Assembly: GCA_910583675.1 (NCBI GenBank)
Contig: CAJTYH010000051.1
Coordinates: forward strand, 1 to 15,155
Direction: 5' to 3'
Length of the DNA stretch: 15,155 bases
From: an uncultured Muribaculaceae bacterium
GTDB taxonomy: Bacteria > Bacteroidota > Bacteroidia > Bacteroidales > Muribaculaceae
In this document: positions 1 to 6,530 of the stretch, in pieces
How positions within the stretch are numbered: position 1 is the first letter of the stretch
Layout: each line of letters starts with the position of its first letter
Notes under the pieces: generated by a model
Told to the model about the DNA's origin: nothing
Databases searched by the model: none
Seen by the model: the letters and a program-made list of their open reading frames with translations, nothing else
Program-made: the position numbers and the translations under genes

Positions 1-65
1 TCAATTATAGCGAAGTGGCTTGAATACATAAAATAATTTTGAACAGTTACTTAACGGAATTGACA

Positions 66-148
66 ATTGCAAATAATTTTATTGTGTGCATCTGCAAATA
101 CCGCATGGCAAAAAGCATCACTATAATTCACTTTTACAAATTTGCAAT
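66..148. repeat. Repeated TGCAAAT motifs upstream of the HTH gene
   Basis: TGCAAAT occurs at 68-74 and 93-99, and its inverse ATTTGCA at 140-146. The first and last copies extend to a 9-nt inverted pair, ATTGCAAAT (66-74) and ATTTGCAAT (140-148). The last copy covers the -33 promoter box. This could be an operator set for the adjacent HTH protein. The region is AT-rich and TTTGC resembles promoter sequence, so chance is a real alternative. Confidence 0.35.
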
Positions 149-172
149 TTTCAAAAGAATAAATTACTTTTG
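141..172 (+). promoter_or_regulatory. Bacteroidota-type promoter of the HTH gene
   Basis: TTTG at 141-144 (-33 box) is followed after exactly 20 nt by TACTTTTG at 165-172, matching TAnnTTTG (-7 box). Transcription should begin near 179, leaving about 35 nt of leader before the ATG at 215. The -33 box lies inside the palindrome CAAATTTG (137-144), so a protein bound there could block the promoter. Confidence 0.72.
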
Positions 173-214
173 CACATTGAATTTACATACAGGAACGACT
201 AAAACAGATTTTTA

Positions 215-874
215 ATGGATATTGTAAACCGACTAAAACACTTCATGGATACCCAAAACATCGCCATATCACAATTTGCAGATACCTGCCAAATACCTCG
301 CCCCACTATGTCGCAGATATTGAATGGCAGGAATAAAAAAATATCCGACGAATTGATCAGCAAAATACATTCTTCTTACCCCGATCTTTCCATCTTATGG
401 TTGATGTTTGGAGAAGGAGAGATGCAGCCCTACTCAAATATTAAATTCTCAGGACATGAAAACGCAGGTAATAAAAACGAAACATCAAGCAATCCAGCCT
501 ACTTTCAGAAACAAAATGAGGAAATTCTGACAGAATCAGAAAATACCTCAATTTTATCTTTATCTCGGAAAAATCTTACAGATCCCCTCCCCCCAAGCAC
601 AACATCCCATCCCACTATGTCAGAACCAGATTACTTCCCCTTAGCAAAAGGAGACGTTCAATCTGCAAAAACAGAAACTACCAATATGATCAATTTTGAT
701 GCATTATCAGATCAGACAAACACAAAACCAAAGGAATCCAATGAGACTATTGATCATTCACATACAAAAAGCGTCAAACAGACATTTCAGGAAAAACATA
801 TAACCAACATTGTCGTATTTTATTCCGATAGCTCGTTTCAATCATTCCATCCAGCCAATTTCAAATTGCCATGA
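215..874 (+). CDS. HTH (XRE-like) DNA-binding protein, Bacteroidales type
   Basis: This 219-residue protein is probably a sequence-specific DNA-binding regulator acting in the cytoplasm. Residues 1-70 resemble the helix-turn-helix domain common in Bacteroidales: an initial helix with KHFMD, an HTH core around 17-40 (ISQFADTCQIPRPTMSQILNG), then PDLSILWLMFGEGEM, a form of the WLMFGxG motif that closes this domain. Residues 75-185 are a polar linker rich in Ser, Thr, Asn and Glu with no recognisable fold. The end (about 194-214, ITNIVVFYSDSSFQSFHP) looks like the short conserved tail of the same family, so the protein seems complete. The ATG at 215 lies about 35 nt from the predicted transcription start, and the promoter carries repeated motifs that suggest self-regulation. 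No phage, toxin or restriction gene lies next to it, so no target can be named. The family call is fairly secure; the regulatory role is inferred. Confidence 0.82.
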   Translation: MDIVNRLKHFMDTQNIAISQFADTCQIPRPTMSQILNGRNKKISDELISKIHSSYPDLSILWLMFGEGEMQPYSNIKFSGHENAGNKNETSSNPAYFQKQNEEILTESENTSILSLSRKNLTDPLPPSTTSHPTMSEPDYFPLAKGDVQSAKTETTNMINFDALSDQTNTKPKESNETIDHSHTKSVKQTFQEKHITNIVVFYSDSSFQSFHPANFKLP

Positions 875-927
875 AGATCAAAGGCAAAAACTGATCCCCG
901 CATCCGCCAAAGTTGATGTTTTTTTCG

Positions 928-935
928 TAATTTCG
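928..935 (+). promoter_or_regulatory. Weak candidate -7 box for udk-lptB
   Basis: TAATTTCG differs from TAnnTTTG at one position and lies 68 nt before the udk start. No matching -33 TTTG is seen. No terminator is visible after the HTH gene, so udk may partly be read through from upstream. Confidence 0.25.
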
Positions 936-1002
936 TGGCATATATGCTGCTTCCATCTTCAAAGGAACGGCATACACTTCGATTATAACCTATATATCAG
1001 AC

Positions 1003-1629
1003 ATGCTCATAATAGGAATTGCCGGAGGAACCGGCTCGGGTAAAACGACTGTAGTAAATAAAATCATTTCTTCATTTCCAGCGGGGGAAGTTGGGGTTAT
1101 ACCTCAGGATTCGTATTATAAGGACTCCTCCCATATACCGCCAGAAGAACGTAGTAAAATAAATTTTGATGAACCGGCAGCCATTGAATGGCCGTTGTTG
1201 GTAGAACATCTCAAAATGCTTAAAGAAGGCCAACCGATTGAGATGCCAACCTATTCCTATCTAACATGTACACGCCAGAAAGAGACCATACACGTAGAGC
1301 CACGCGATGTCGTAATAGTAGAAGGTATTCTGGTATTGACAGACCCTGTAATTCGCCAGATGATGGATGTGAAGTGCTTTGTCGACGCCGATCCCGATGA
1401 CAGGCTTATCAGGGTAATCGCACGAGATTGCATTGAACGAGGACGCACGCCCAAAATGGTCATAGATCGGTACGAAGAAGTCTTAAAGCCAATGCATTGT
1501 CTGTACATAGAGCCTTCAAAAAGATTTGCCGACTTGATTATCCCCCAGGGAGGCACAAACGCGGTTGCAATAGGGCTTCTGACTGATTATATCGAAGGCC
1601 GATTGCGGCACAATAGCCGAAAACAATGA
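1003..1629 (+). CDS. udk: Uridine kinase
   Basis: Uridine/cytidine kinase, 208 residues, cytoplasmic. It phosphorylates uridine or cytidine with a nucleoside triphosphate to UMP or CMP (pyrimidine salvage). The P-loop GGTGSGKTT is at 8-16. Other family marks are QDSYY (35-39), NFDEP (54-58), the VEGIL strand (106-110), RDxxERGR (141-148), and PSKRFADLIIP (171-181), the conserved nucleoside-kinase C-terminal block. Length is normal for bacterial Udk, and the start MLIIGIAGG puts the first strand directly before the P-loop as expected. Its TGA (1627-1629) overlaps an ATG at 1626, giving an ATGA junction with the lptB reading frame, so the two are probably co-transcribed and perhaps translationally coupled. 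Function is from family knowledge and the motifs are unambiguous. Confidence 0.95.
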   Translation: MLIIGIAGGTGSGKTTVVNKIISSFPAGEVGVIPQDSYYKDSSHIPPEERSKINFDEPAAIEWPLLVEHLKMLKEGQPIEMPTYSYLTCTRQKETIHVEPRDVVIVEGILVLTDPVIRQMMDVKCFVDADPDDRLIRVIARDCIERGRTPKMVIDRYEEVLKPMHCLYIEPSKRFADLIIPQGGTNAVAIGLLTDYIEGRLRHNSRKQ

Positions 1630-2462
1630 TACAACTCCCCTATTTATCAAGCCGACACATGTCAGAAGAACATACAGGATACACATCCCCAAATGGTACC
1701 CAGGTGATGGGGACGCCGGACAAGATGATACTACGCACGGAAAATCTCGTGAAGAAATATCGTCAGCGAACAGTTGTCAATCACGTATCAATAGACGTGA
1801 CACAAGGAGAAATAGTCGGTTTGCTTGGCCCGAATGGAGCCGGGAAAACCACGACATTCTATATGACGACCGGATTGATCACTCCCAATGAAGGACAGAT
1901 ATACTTAAACGATAAGAATATCACTAAATATCCCGTCTATAAACGCGCACAAAACGGCATAGGCTACCTCGCCCAAGAAGCCTCCGTATTCAGGAAAATG
2001 TCGGTTGAGAACAATATCAGGTCCATATTGGAGATGACCGATATGACCAGAGAGGAACAACGTGACAAACTTGAAAGCCTGATTGCAGAATTCCGACTCG
2101 AAAAAGTTCGACACAATCTTGGGGATCAACTTTCCGGCGGAGAACGACGCCGCACCGAGATCGCCCGTTGTCTTGCTATAAACCCTAAATTCATAATGCT
2201 TGACGAGCCTTTTGCCGGAGTTGACCCAATTGCAGTGGAAGACATTCAAGAAGTAGTATATAAACTGAAAAGCAAAAATATCGGTATACTCATCACCGAC
2301 CATAATGCTCAGGAAACGCTTAGGATAACCGACCGGGCTTATCTGCTTTTCGAAGGCAAAATACTTTTCCAAGGAACGTCGGAAGAGCTTGCGGCAAATC
2401 CCGTTGTAAGAGAAAAATATTTGGGTAGGAATTTCATTTTCCACAGAAAACAGTTCAGTTAA
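1626..2462 (+). CDS. lptB: LPS export ABC transporter ATP-binding protein LptB
   Basis: ATPase of the LptBFG inner-membrane complex that extracts lipopolysaccharide and drives it toward the outer membrane. In the 278-residue reading: Walker A GPNGAGKTT at 68-76, Q-loop Q117 in GYLAQEASVFRKMSV (typical of LptB), signature LSGGERRR at 169-176, Walker B FIMLDEP at 189-195, D-loop region GVDP (198-201), and switch His226 in ITDHN. The C-terminal block GTSEELAANPVVREKYLG also fits. The partner membrane genes lptF/lptG are not in this window, as is common. The start is uncertain. The ATG at 1626 overlaps the udk stop but adds about 33 residues before MILRTENLVKKY, where the family normally begins; ATGs at 1659, 1707 and 1725 are alternatives, and 1725 gives the usual length. 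A perfect 12-bp stem at 2485-2525 follows the gene. Confidence 0.93.
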   Translation: MIQLPYLSSRHMSEEHTGYTSPNGTQVMGTPDKMILRTENLVKKYRQRTVVNHVSIDVTQGEIVGLLGPNGAGKTTTFYMTTGLITPNEGQIYLNDKNITKYPVYKRAQNGIGYLAQEASVFRKMSVENNIRSILEMTDMTREEQRDKLESLIAEFRLEKVRHNLGDQLSGGERRRTEIARCLAINPKFIMLDEPFAGVDPIAVEDIQEVVYKLKSKNIGILITDHNAQETLRITDRAYLLFEGKILFQGTSEELAANPVVREKYLGRNFIFHRKQFS

Positions 2463-2484
2463 ATGCCACTTGATGTACAATGTA

Positions 2485-2525
2485 ATAAGGCCTCCGAAGT
2501 TGAATAAACGTTCCGGAGGCCTTAT
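2485..2525. terminator. Bidirectional terminator-like hairpin between lptB and CPBP gene
   Basis: ATAAGGCCTCCG (2485-2496) pairs perfectly with CGGAGGCCTTAT (2514-2525), with a 17-nt loop. It sits between two convergent genes ending at 2462 and 2549, so it can stop transcripts from both sides. There is no long T-run, only a U-containing flank. Confidence 0.75.
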
Positions 2526-2548
2526 ATTCTCGCTATACTTTTACTCGC

Positions 2549-3436
2549 TTACTCTCTCACGGAGTTACACATCTTAAATAGACAATAAAGCAGCCCGATT
2601 GTGACAAGCACACTAACACATACCAGCACAACATCACTTGTAGCCCCCAAGTCCGTCCCAATTGAATCCGGATTTAAAGCCTCCGGATCATTGATACCGT
2701 CCCACGTGAAATAAGCCACAAGTGAATTGTTGGTGACATGCACTATGACAGGCAACCATACTGATCGGCTCCACCATAAAAGGTATCCGAAATATGCACC
2801 CAAAATCAGCCTCGGGACAAACCCGAAGAACTGGAAATGGAAAACACTAAAAATCAATGCAACAGACCAGACAGCCATATGCGGATTCATTTTCGTGCAC
2901 ATAAAAATCCTTTGCATTGCACCTCTGAAAAACAACTCTTCACTCAAACCGGCCAAAACTCCCACAATCAGGATTGAGACAATGAGGGAACCAACGGACG
3001 CACCGGACATTAGATTGTCCACTACGGCCTGAGCAGCATTCTCCATGTTCCTGAACATTGTTTCAAGCTCCGCCATGCTTTCCGGAAGACTGATACCCTT
3101 GTTCCACTCGACTATGACATTCATGAATGGCATGGAACATATCAAGATCAATATTGCCAGGACGCCCTGACTTGGCGTGATCCATCTGTCAAGGCCTAGC
3201 AATCGAGCCGGCAAACGCGTACACAGCATTCCTGTCAAAATCGCAGGCAAGATAAATACCAAAACATCCTGAAGGATTATGTACATCCGCATGGCAACCT
3301 CCGGACGATCACAAATTTTCGATATGAGGCCTCCAAGTATTGGAGTTAGAATCAGAAAAAACGCGAAAAACGCGAAAAGCAACATGATAGCGAGCCTTGG
3401 CTGAGCTAATTTAACATCATTGAATTTTGACATCAT
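2549..3436 (-). CDS. CPBP family intramembrane metalloprotease
   Basis: A 295-residue polytopic membrane protein of the CPBP (CAAX protease / bacteriocin-processing, Abi) family. Hydrophobic segments lie near residues 15-38, 52-72, 90-110, 147-165, 187-205, 207-222, 226-243 and 266-288. The three family motifs are present: EELFFRG at 166-172 (Glu pair and Arg), FSVFHFQFFGFVPRLILGAYFGY at about 196-218 with His200, and HVTNN at 233-237 with His233 and Asn237. These form the intramembrane glutamate/histidine active site in characterised relatives such as Rce1. Bacterial members have varied roles, including prenyl-protein cleavage, peptide maturation and bacteriocin self-immunity, and the substrate here is unknown; no peptide or bacteriocin gene is adjacent. 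It lies 79 nt downstream of trmN6 on the same strand with no terminator between, so the two may form an operon. The start may be Met1 (3436) or Met2 (3433). Confidence 0.86.
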   Translation of the reverse strand: MMSKFNDVKLAQPRLAIMLLFAFFAFFLILTPILGGLISKICDRPEVAMRMYIILQDVLVFILPAILTGMLCTRLPARLLGLDRWITPSQGVLAILILICSMPFMNVIVEWNKGISLPESMAELETMFRNMENAAQAVVDNLMSGASVGSLIVSILIVGVLAGLSEELFFRGAMQRIFMCTKMNPHMAVWSVALIFSVFHFQFFGFVPRLILGAYFGYLLWWSRSVWLPVIVHVTNNSLVAYFTWDGINDPEALNPDSIGTDLGATSDVVLVCVSVLVTIGLLYCLFKMCNSVRE

Positions 3437-3515
3437 ATATTTATTAATAAGTCTGCTAAAAATAATTTAAACCATTTAACAATCTGATTTCGGGCATGCC
3501 ATTAGATCACACATA

Positions 3516-4268
3516 TCAGAATTTAAGATAAAAATCCGCCAACAACTTCCTATATTCCGGTGAAAAATCACCCGATACTGAATGTATCGTAAGGGATTCC
3601 TCTTCATACGTTTCGTTTTCACGATCTGAAGCCTTGACAAATTCAACCATCACACGTTTCGTGGGTCTTCCCGGTACACTAGACACCCGGCAGATTCTGT
3701 CTATACTCAGTTCTCCTTTTTTACTCTCCGCCATTATCTCATCAATGCTCTCGGATGGAAGAATAAGTGCGAGCCTTCCATTGTCGGCAAGCATGTTTTT
3801 TCCGGTTTCTATAAGCATCTTGAAGTGCAGGTTCCCCTCATGCCTTGCCACACGTCTCGCAAAATCCTGCGCCAGAGCACCATTGCTGAAGTAGGGTGGA
3901 TTAGATATTATGAAGTTTATTCCAGAATTCTTCTCCCGTGCTATGTACGACATGTAATCTGAATTACAAACCGCCAAGCGAGATGCCCATGGAGAACACG
4001 TGAAATTATATGAAGCCTCTTCCGCTGCATCACGCATTATTTCAATTCCCTCTATGTTCATATTCTTGAAACGTTGTGCAAGCATAAGTGCAATTACCCC
4101 TGTACCGCAACCAACGTCAATGGCTTTTCCCGCGAAATCAGATGGAATGGAACTGAAAGCCCACCCACCGATAAGGACACCGTCTGTCCCTACTTTCATA
4201 GCACTTAAGTGATTTGAAACCTCAAACTGCTTGAATCTGAATATACGTTCCCTATCAGGATTTCTCAT
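3516..4268 (-). CDS. trmN6: tRNA1(Val) A37 N6-methyltransferase TrmN6-like (YfiC family)
   Basis: SAM-dependent methyltransferase of the TrmN6/YfiC group, which in E. coli methylates N6 of adenine 37 in tRNA1(Val). From the start used here the protein has 250 residues. It opens with FKQFEVSNHLSAMKVGTDGVLIGGWA, the characteristic N-terminal block of the family. The SAM-binding motif DVGCGTG is at 51-57, the acidic end of strand 2 at GIEI, and the catalytic NPPY of N6-adenine methyltransferases at 123-126. I use the ATG whose complement ends at 4268 because the -7 box at 4310-4317 would leave under 10 nt of leader for the upstream ATGs (4295, 4292), and about 11 residues before FKQF resembles the E. 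coli protein. A CPBP protease gene follows on the same strand. The exact tRNA target is inferred from family. Confidence 0.88.
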   Translation of the reverse strand: MRNPDRERIFRFKQFEVSNHLSAMKVGTDGVLIGGWAFSSIPSDFAGKAIDVGCGTGVIALMLAQRFKNMNIEGIEIMRDAAEEASYNFTCSPWASRLAVCNSDYMSYIAREKNSGINFIISNPPYFSNGALAQDFARRVARHEGNLHFKMLIETGKNMLADNGRLALILPSESIDEIMAESKKGELSIDRICRVSSVPGRPTKRVMVEFVKASDRENETYEEESLTIHSVSGDFSPEYRKLLADFYLKF

Positions 4269-4309
4269 CTCTAAAAACTTCGTAATGCCCATCATTCACC
4301 CTCGCATTG

Positions 4310-4317
4310 CAAAATTA
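4310..4317 (-). promoter_or_regulatory. -7 box of the trmN6 promoter
   Basis: The minus strand reads TAATTTTG, an exact TAnnTTTG match. Transcription would start near 4303-4305. No clear TTTG is found at the -33 distance. Confidence 0.55.
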
Positions 4318-4416
4318 ATAAAATTCTTTCAAGGATTTACCAACGATGAACCACTTCATATATCTCATTCAACATATTGGCATGTGCCTCGCAAAAACGA
4401 ACCTTTATAAAGTTGA

Positions 4417-4448
4417 TTTGTTAAATATTCTATAATTACATATATTTG
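4417..4448 (+). promoter_or_regulatory. Bacteroidota-type promoter of engB
   Basis: TTTG at 4417-4420, a 20-nt spacer, then TATATTTG at 4441-4448. Both boxes are exact and the spacing equals that of the promoter at 141-172. The predicted leader to the ATG at 4520 is about 65 nt. Confidence 0.78.
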
Positions 4449-4519
4449 TAACCCAATTCAAATCTTAGCGAGACTCATTTATGATTTGAATGCCCTAATG
4501 TTAACCCCAATATTAAAGT

Positions 4520-5131
4520 ATGATAGTAAATACAGCCCGTTTCGTCGTAAGCAATTCCGATGTAAAAAAATGCCCACAGGAAATCCGTCACGAATTTGCA
4601 TTCATTGGTCGTTCCAATGTTGGCAAATCATCCCTGATAAACATGTTGACAGGCAATAAAGGATTGGCTCAGACCTCCTCTACTCCCGGCAAGACACTAC
4701 TCATAAACCACTTCCTCATCAACGATCAATGGTTCCTTGTAGATTTACCAGGGTATGGCTATGCACAACGAAGCAGAAAAGGCAGACAAGAAATCCTGCA
4801 CATAATACAAGATTACATCCTTAACAGGATGCAAATGACATGCCTGTTCCTGCTTATTGACGGACGGCACAAGCCACAAAAAATAGATCTGGAATTCATG
4901 ACATGGCTTGGAGAAAACAGCATCCCATTCTGCATAGTGTTTACGAAACTTGATAAACTCAGCAGCTCTGCAGCGAAAGTCGCAACTGCAAACTATTGTA
5001 CCCAGCTGCTTGACATGTGGGAGGAGCTACCACCTGTTTTCCGTACATCCTCCGTTGACAAACGTGGGCGAGAACAATTGCTTGACTACATTGAGGAACT
5101 TTGCAAGCTACCCCTCATATGCGATGAATAA
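4520..5131 (+). CDS. engB: Ribosome biogenesis GTP-binding protein EngB (YsxC/YihA)
   Basis: A 203-residue TRAFAC-class GTPase needed for assembly of the large ribosomal subunit in studied bacteria. G1 GRSNVGKSS at 30-38, G2 Thr55 in SSTPGKT, G3 DLPGYG at 75-80, G4 TKLD at 142-145, and G5 TSS at 176-178. The N-terminal ARFVVSNSDVKKCP and the DLPGYGYAQRSRKGR stretch are diagnostic of EngB rather than Era or Der. Length matches the family. The ATG at 4520 is about 65 nt from the predicted transcription start and diverges from trmN6 across 251 nt. A 62-codon ORF begins 109 nt downstream and could be carried on the same transcript. Confidence 0.95.
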   Translation: MIVNTARFVVSNSDVKKCPQEIRHEFAFIGRSNVGKSSLINMLTGNKGLAQTSSTPGKTLLINHFLINDQWFLVDLPGYGYAQRSRKGRQEILHIIQDYILNRMQMTCLFLLIDGRHKPQKIDLEFMTWLGENSIPFCIVFTKLDKLSSSAAKVATANYCTQLLDMWEELPPVFRTSSVDKRGREQLLDYIEELCKLPLICDE

Positions 5132-5170
5132 ATGAACCGCCAACGGCCAATGCGTGTTTAATATTATGAT

Positions 5171-5209
5171 CGGTTGCTTTGTTTTGGATATTATTTAAAC
5201 AAACGACCG
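5171..5209 (+). repeat. Imperfect inverted repeat between engB and the small ORF
   Basis: TTTGTTT (5178-5184) pairs with AAACAAA (5197-5203) around a 12-nt loop, and CGGT (5171-5174) with ACCG (5206-5209) outside it, with one bulge and one mismatch. It may be a weak terminator of engB or leader structure for the ORF at 5241. There is no T-run after it. Confidence 0.4.
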
Positions 5210-5240
5210 CTTTCATATAGAAAACTAAAACAATGCTATT

Positions 5241-5429
5241 ATGGATGGACATAATCTTTCGCACAATGATGGCAAGAAAGATGCCACAGAAAAGGATCGC
5301 CTGAAAGACAGTTTGCGCACTAAACCGGGGGCTGCGATCAACGACGCCGATAACGACAAGGTTTCTAATTGCCTTGTAAAAGAAGAAGTTAAAACATTGA
5401 ACAACAATCCAAGAAACAACGATATGTAA
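5241..5429 (+). CDS. Small charged hypothetical protein (62 aa)
   Basis: I do not assign a function. The 62-residue product is highly polar and has no signal peptide or membrane segment. It contains KDRLKDSLRTKPGAAINDAD at 18-37, one cysteine (Cys44), and ends with VKEEVKTLNNNPRNNDM. It looks intrinsically disordered. In its favour: it begins 109 nt after engB, ends 28 nt before a strong hairpin at 5458-5518, and its composition looks like real coding sequence rather than a frame shadow, since no larger gene covers this stretch. Against it: no clear TAnnTTTG promoter or Shine-Dalgarno sequence is visible before the ATG. A minus-strand ORF over the same bases (5115-5453) is hydrophobic, starts at no promoter, and overlaps the engB end, so I prefer this strand. 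Confidence 0.58.
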   Translation: MDGHNLSHNDGKKDATEKDRLKDSLRTKPGAAINDADNDKVSNCLVKEEVKTLNNNPRNNDM

Positions 5430-5457
5430 TATCTGGTTACATATCACCACCACAAAT

Positions 5458-5518
5458 CACAACAGTTCGCTGACATGCGCCATACCTATATGGTAATGCG
5501 GGTCAGCGAACTGTTGTG
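5458..5518. terminator. Long nested hairpin, likely bidirectional terminator
   Basis: CACAACAGTTCGCTGAC (5458-5474) pairs perfectly over 17 bp with GTCAGCGAACTGTTGTG (5502-5518). The 27-nt loop carries a second stem, CCATA (5480-5484) with TATGG (5489-5493). It lies between two small convergent genes ending at 5429 and 5561. It lacks a strong T-tract on either strand. Confidence 0.72.
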
Positions 5519-5560
5519 GTCTTGGTTTCAATCGCAATTTGGAGCAATCCGACCAAATGC

Positions 5561-5734
5561 TTATTTTGAAGCTTCGATGGAATCCTTACGGAACTGCTTC
5601 ATTAGTTTCTCCAACTCAAGCGATGCCTTGCGAGCGCGAGTGCCGGCAGCCTTGTTGCCATTTTCTACGTGTGCTTTGGCCTCTTTTTCAAATTCCTGAA
5701 ATACGGTTGTAATCCGTTCTACTAAATTCTTCAT
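5561..5734 (-). CDS. Histone H1-like small basic protein (Hc1-like family)
   Basis: This gene was found by translating the minus strand: ATG at 5734-5732, TAA at 5563-5561, 57 residues. The product starts MKNLVERITTVFQEFEKEAK, contains NGNKAAGTRARKASLELEKL (25-44), and ends FRKDSIEASK. This pattern, an amphipathic helix, a GNKAAGxRARK basic segment and a second helix, matches the short proteins annotated in Bacteroidales as histone H1-like (Hc1 family). They are presumed to bind DNA, but the role has seldom been tested, and this one is only mildly basic. A -7 box TATATTTG on the minus strand at 5815-5808 gives a leader of roughly 67 nt. It is convergent with the 62-aa ORF across the hairpin at 5458-5518 and divergent from the DUF4924 gene. 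Confidence 0.85.
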   Translation of the reverse strand: MKNLVERITTVFQEFEKEAKAHVENGNKAAGTRARKASLELEKLMKQFRKDSIEASK

Positions 5735-5807
5735 TGTAGAGCAATTTTAAGGGTTAAAACGTGTGTGACTTACGTAATCGCGATATTTATTGTATCCATT
5801 ACATCCG

Positions 5808-5815
5808 CAAATATA
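5808..5815 (-). promoter_or_regulatory. -7 box of the histone H1-like gene
   Basis: The minus strand reads TATATTTG, an exact TAnnTTTG match, followed by GC as often seen. Transcription would begin near 5801. The -33 position is AT-rich without an exact TTTG. Confidence 0.6.
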
Positions 5816-5913
5816 ACACTCTTTTTTTGAAATTGAATCCGATTTTCCAAAATAAATCAAAAAAACTTTTATTCACATCGGAGGGTTATAAATATGGGAA
5901 TTATGATTTTCCG

Positions 5914-5921
5914 TATCTTTG
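5914..5921 (+). promoter_or_regulatory. -7 box of the DUF4924 gene
   Basis: TATCTTTG, the most common form of the Bacteroidota -7 box, followed by GC. Expected transcription start is near 5928, about 40 nt before the ATG at 5968. No clear TTTG at the -33 distance. Confidence 0.62.
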
Positions 5922-5967
5922 CATTTTATTATACAGTTCCTAATATTCATACATATCGGTTTTTCAT

Positions 5968-6528
5968 ATGATAATCGCATCCAGAAAAAGAAAAGAAAAC
6001 GTTGCTGAATACATCTTGTACATGTGGCAGATTGAGGACTTGATACGCGCAAACAATTGCGACATAGAACTTATTGACAAGAATATCATTAGAAAATTCA
6101 ATTTGCCGGATGATCAGCGCAAGGAAATGAAAGAATGGTATGAGTCGTTGATTGACATGATGCGTCGCGAAGGAGTCACACAAAGCGGACATTTGCAGAT
6201 CAATAAAAACATATTGAACCAGCTTGTACAGCTTCATCAGACGCTATTGGCAGATCCATCGTTTCCTGAATACACCGCAGAATTCTATAAGACCCTTCCA
6301 TTCATCGTAGAACTGCGATCAAAGGCGGGAGACAACAAATCCGGAGAAATAGAAACCTGCTTTACCGCACTTTACGGAATGCTTTTGATGAGGCTTCAAC
6401 AAAAAGAGATGACCAAAGAGACTCAAGAAGCAATAAAACAGATTTCACGCTTTATTTCCGTCCTGTCAAGAAACTTCCACCTTGACGAGGAAGATAAACT
6501 TTTCAAGAAAGAGGAGCAAGACAAATAA
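5968..6528 (+). CDS. DUF4924 family protein
   Basis: A 186-residue cytoplasmic, mostly helical protein of unknown function. The opening MIIASRKRKENVAEYILYMWQIEDLIRAN and the later pattern of a Trp-Tyr pair (EWYESLIDMMRREGV), GHLQINKNILNQLVQLH, and IETCFTALYGMLLMRLQQKEMT agree with DUF4924, a family almost restricted to Bacteroidales. There is no signal peptide, membrane segment or catalytic motif. Heptad-like spacing suggests a helical bundle and perhaps self-association. It has its own promoter box and is followed by a small hairpin at 6531-6545, then the rfbD promoter, so it is probably a single-gene unit even though it sits beside rfbD-prfC on the same strand. Family recognition is from memory of the sequence pattern; the biological role is unknown. 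Confidence 0.85.
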   Translation: MIIASRKRKENVAEYILYMWQIEDLIRANNCDIELIDKNIIRKFNLPDDQRKEMKEWYESLIDMMRREGVTQSGHLQINKNILNQLVQLHQTLLADPSFPEYTAEFYKTLPFIVELRSKAGDNKSGEIETCFTALYGMLLMRLQQKEMTKETQEAIKQISRFISVLSRNFHLDEEDKLFKKEEQDK

Positions 6529-6530
6529 GC

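Noticed and set aside
34..41. TAATTTTG near the left edge as a second promoter
   Set aside because: It matches TAnnTTTG but lies far from any start codon and lacks a -33 TTTG; the promoter at 141-172 explains the HTH gene better.
856..868. Palindrome CAATTTcAAATTG at the end of the HTH gene
   Set aside because: The one-base centre cannot form a hairpin and the bases are explained by the codons for the last residues.
810..1043. 77-codon plus-strand ORF linking the HTH gene and udk
   Set aside because: It overlaps the ends of both real genes in another frame, and its composition looks random.
1905..2480. 191-codon minus-strand ORF across lptB
   Set aside because: It is antisense to the conserved LptB motifs, crosses the lptB stop, and shows no recognisable domain.
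5115..5453. 112-codon hydrophobic minus-strand ORF over the small-gene zone
   Set aside because: It overlaps the engB C-terminus and the more plausible 62-aa ORF, has no promoter box, and its hydrophobicity is what the complement of a polar ORF would give.
5761..5943. 60-codon plus-strand ORF upstream of the DUF4924 gene
   Set aside because: It runs through two promoter boxes and AT-rich intergenic sequence, and the product is low-complexity.
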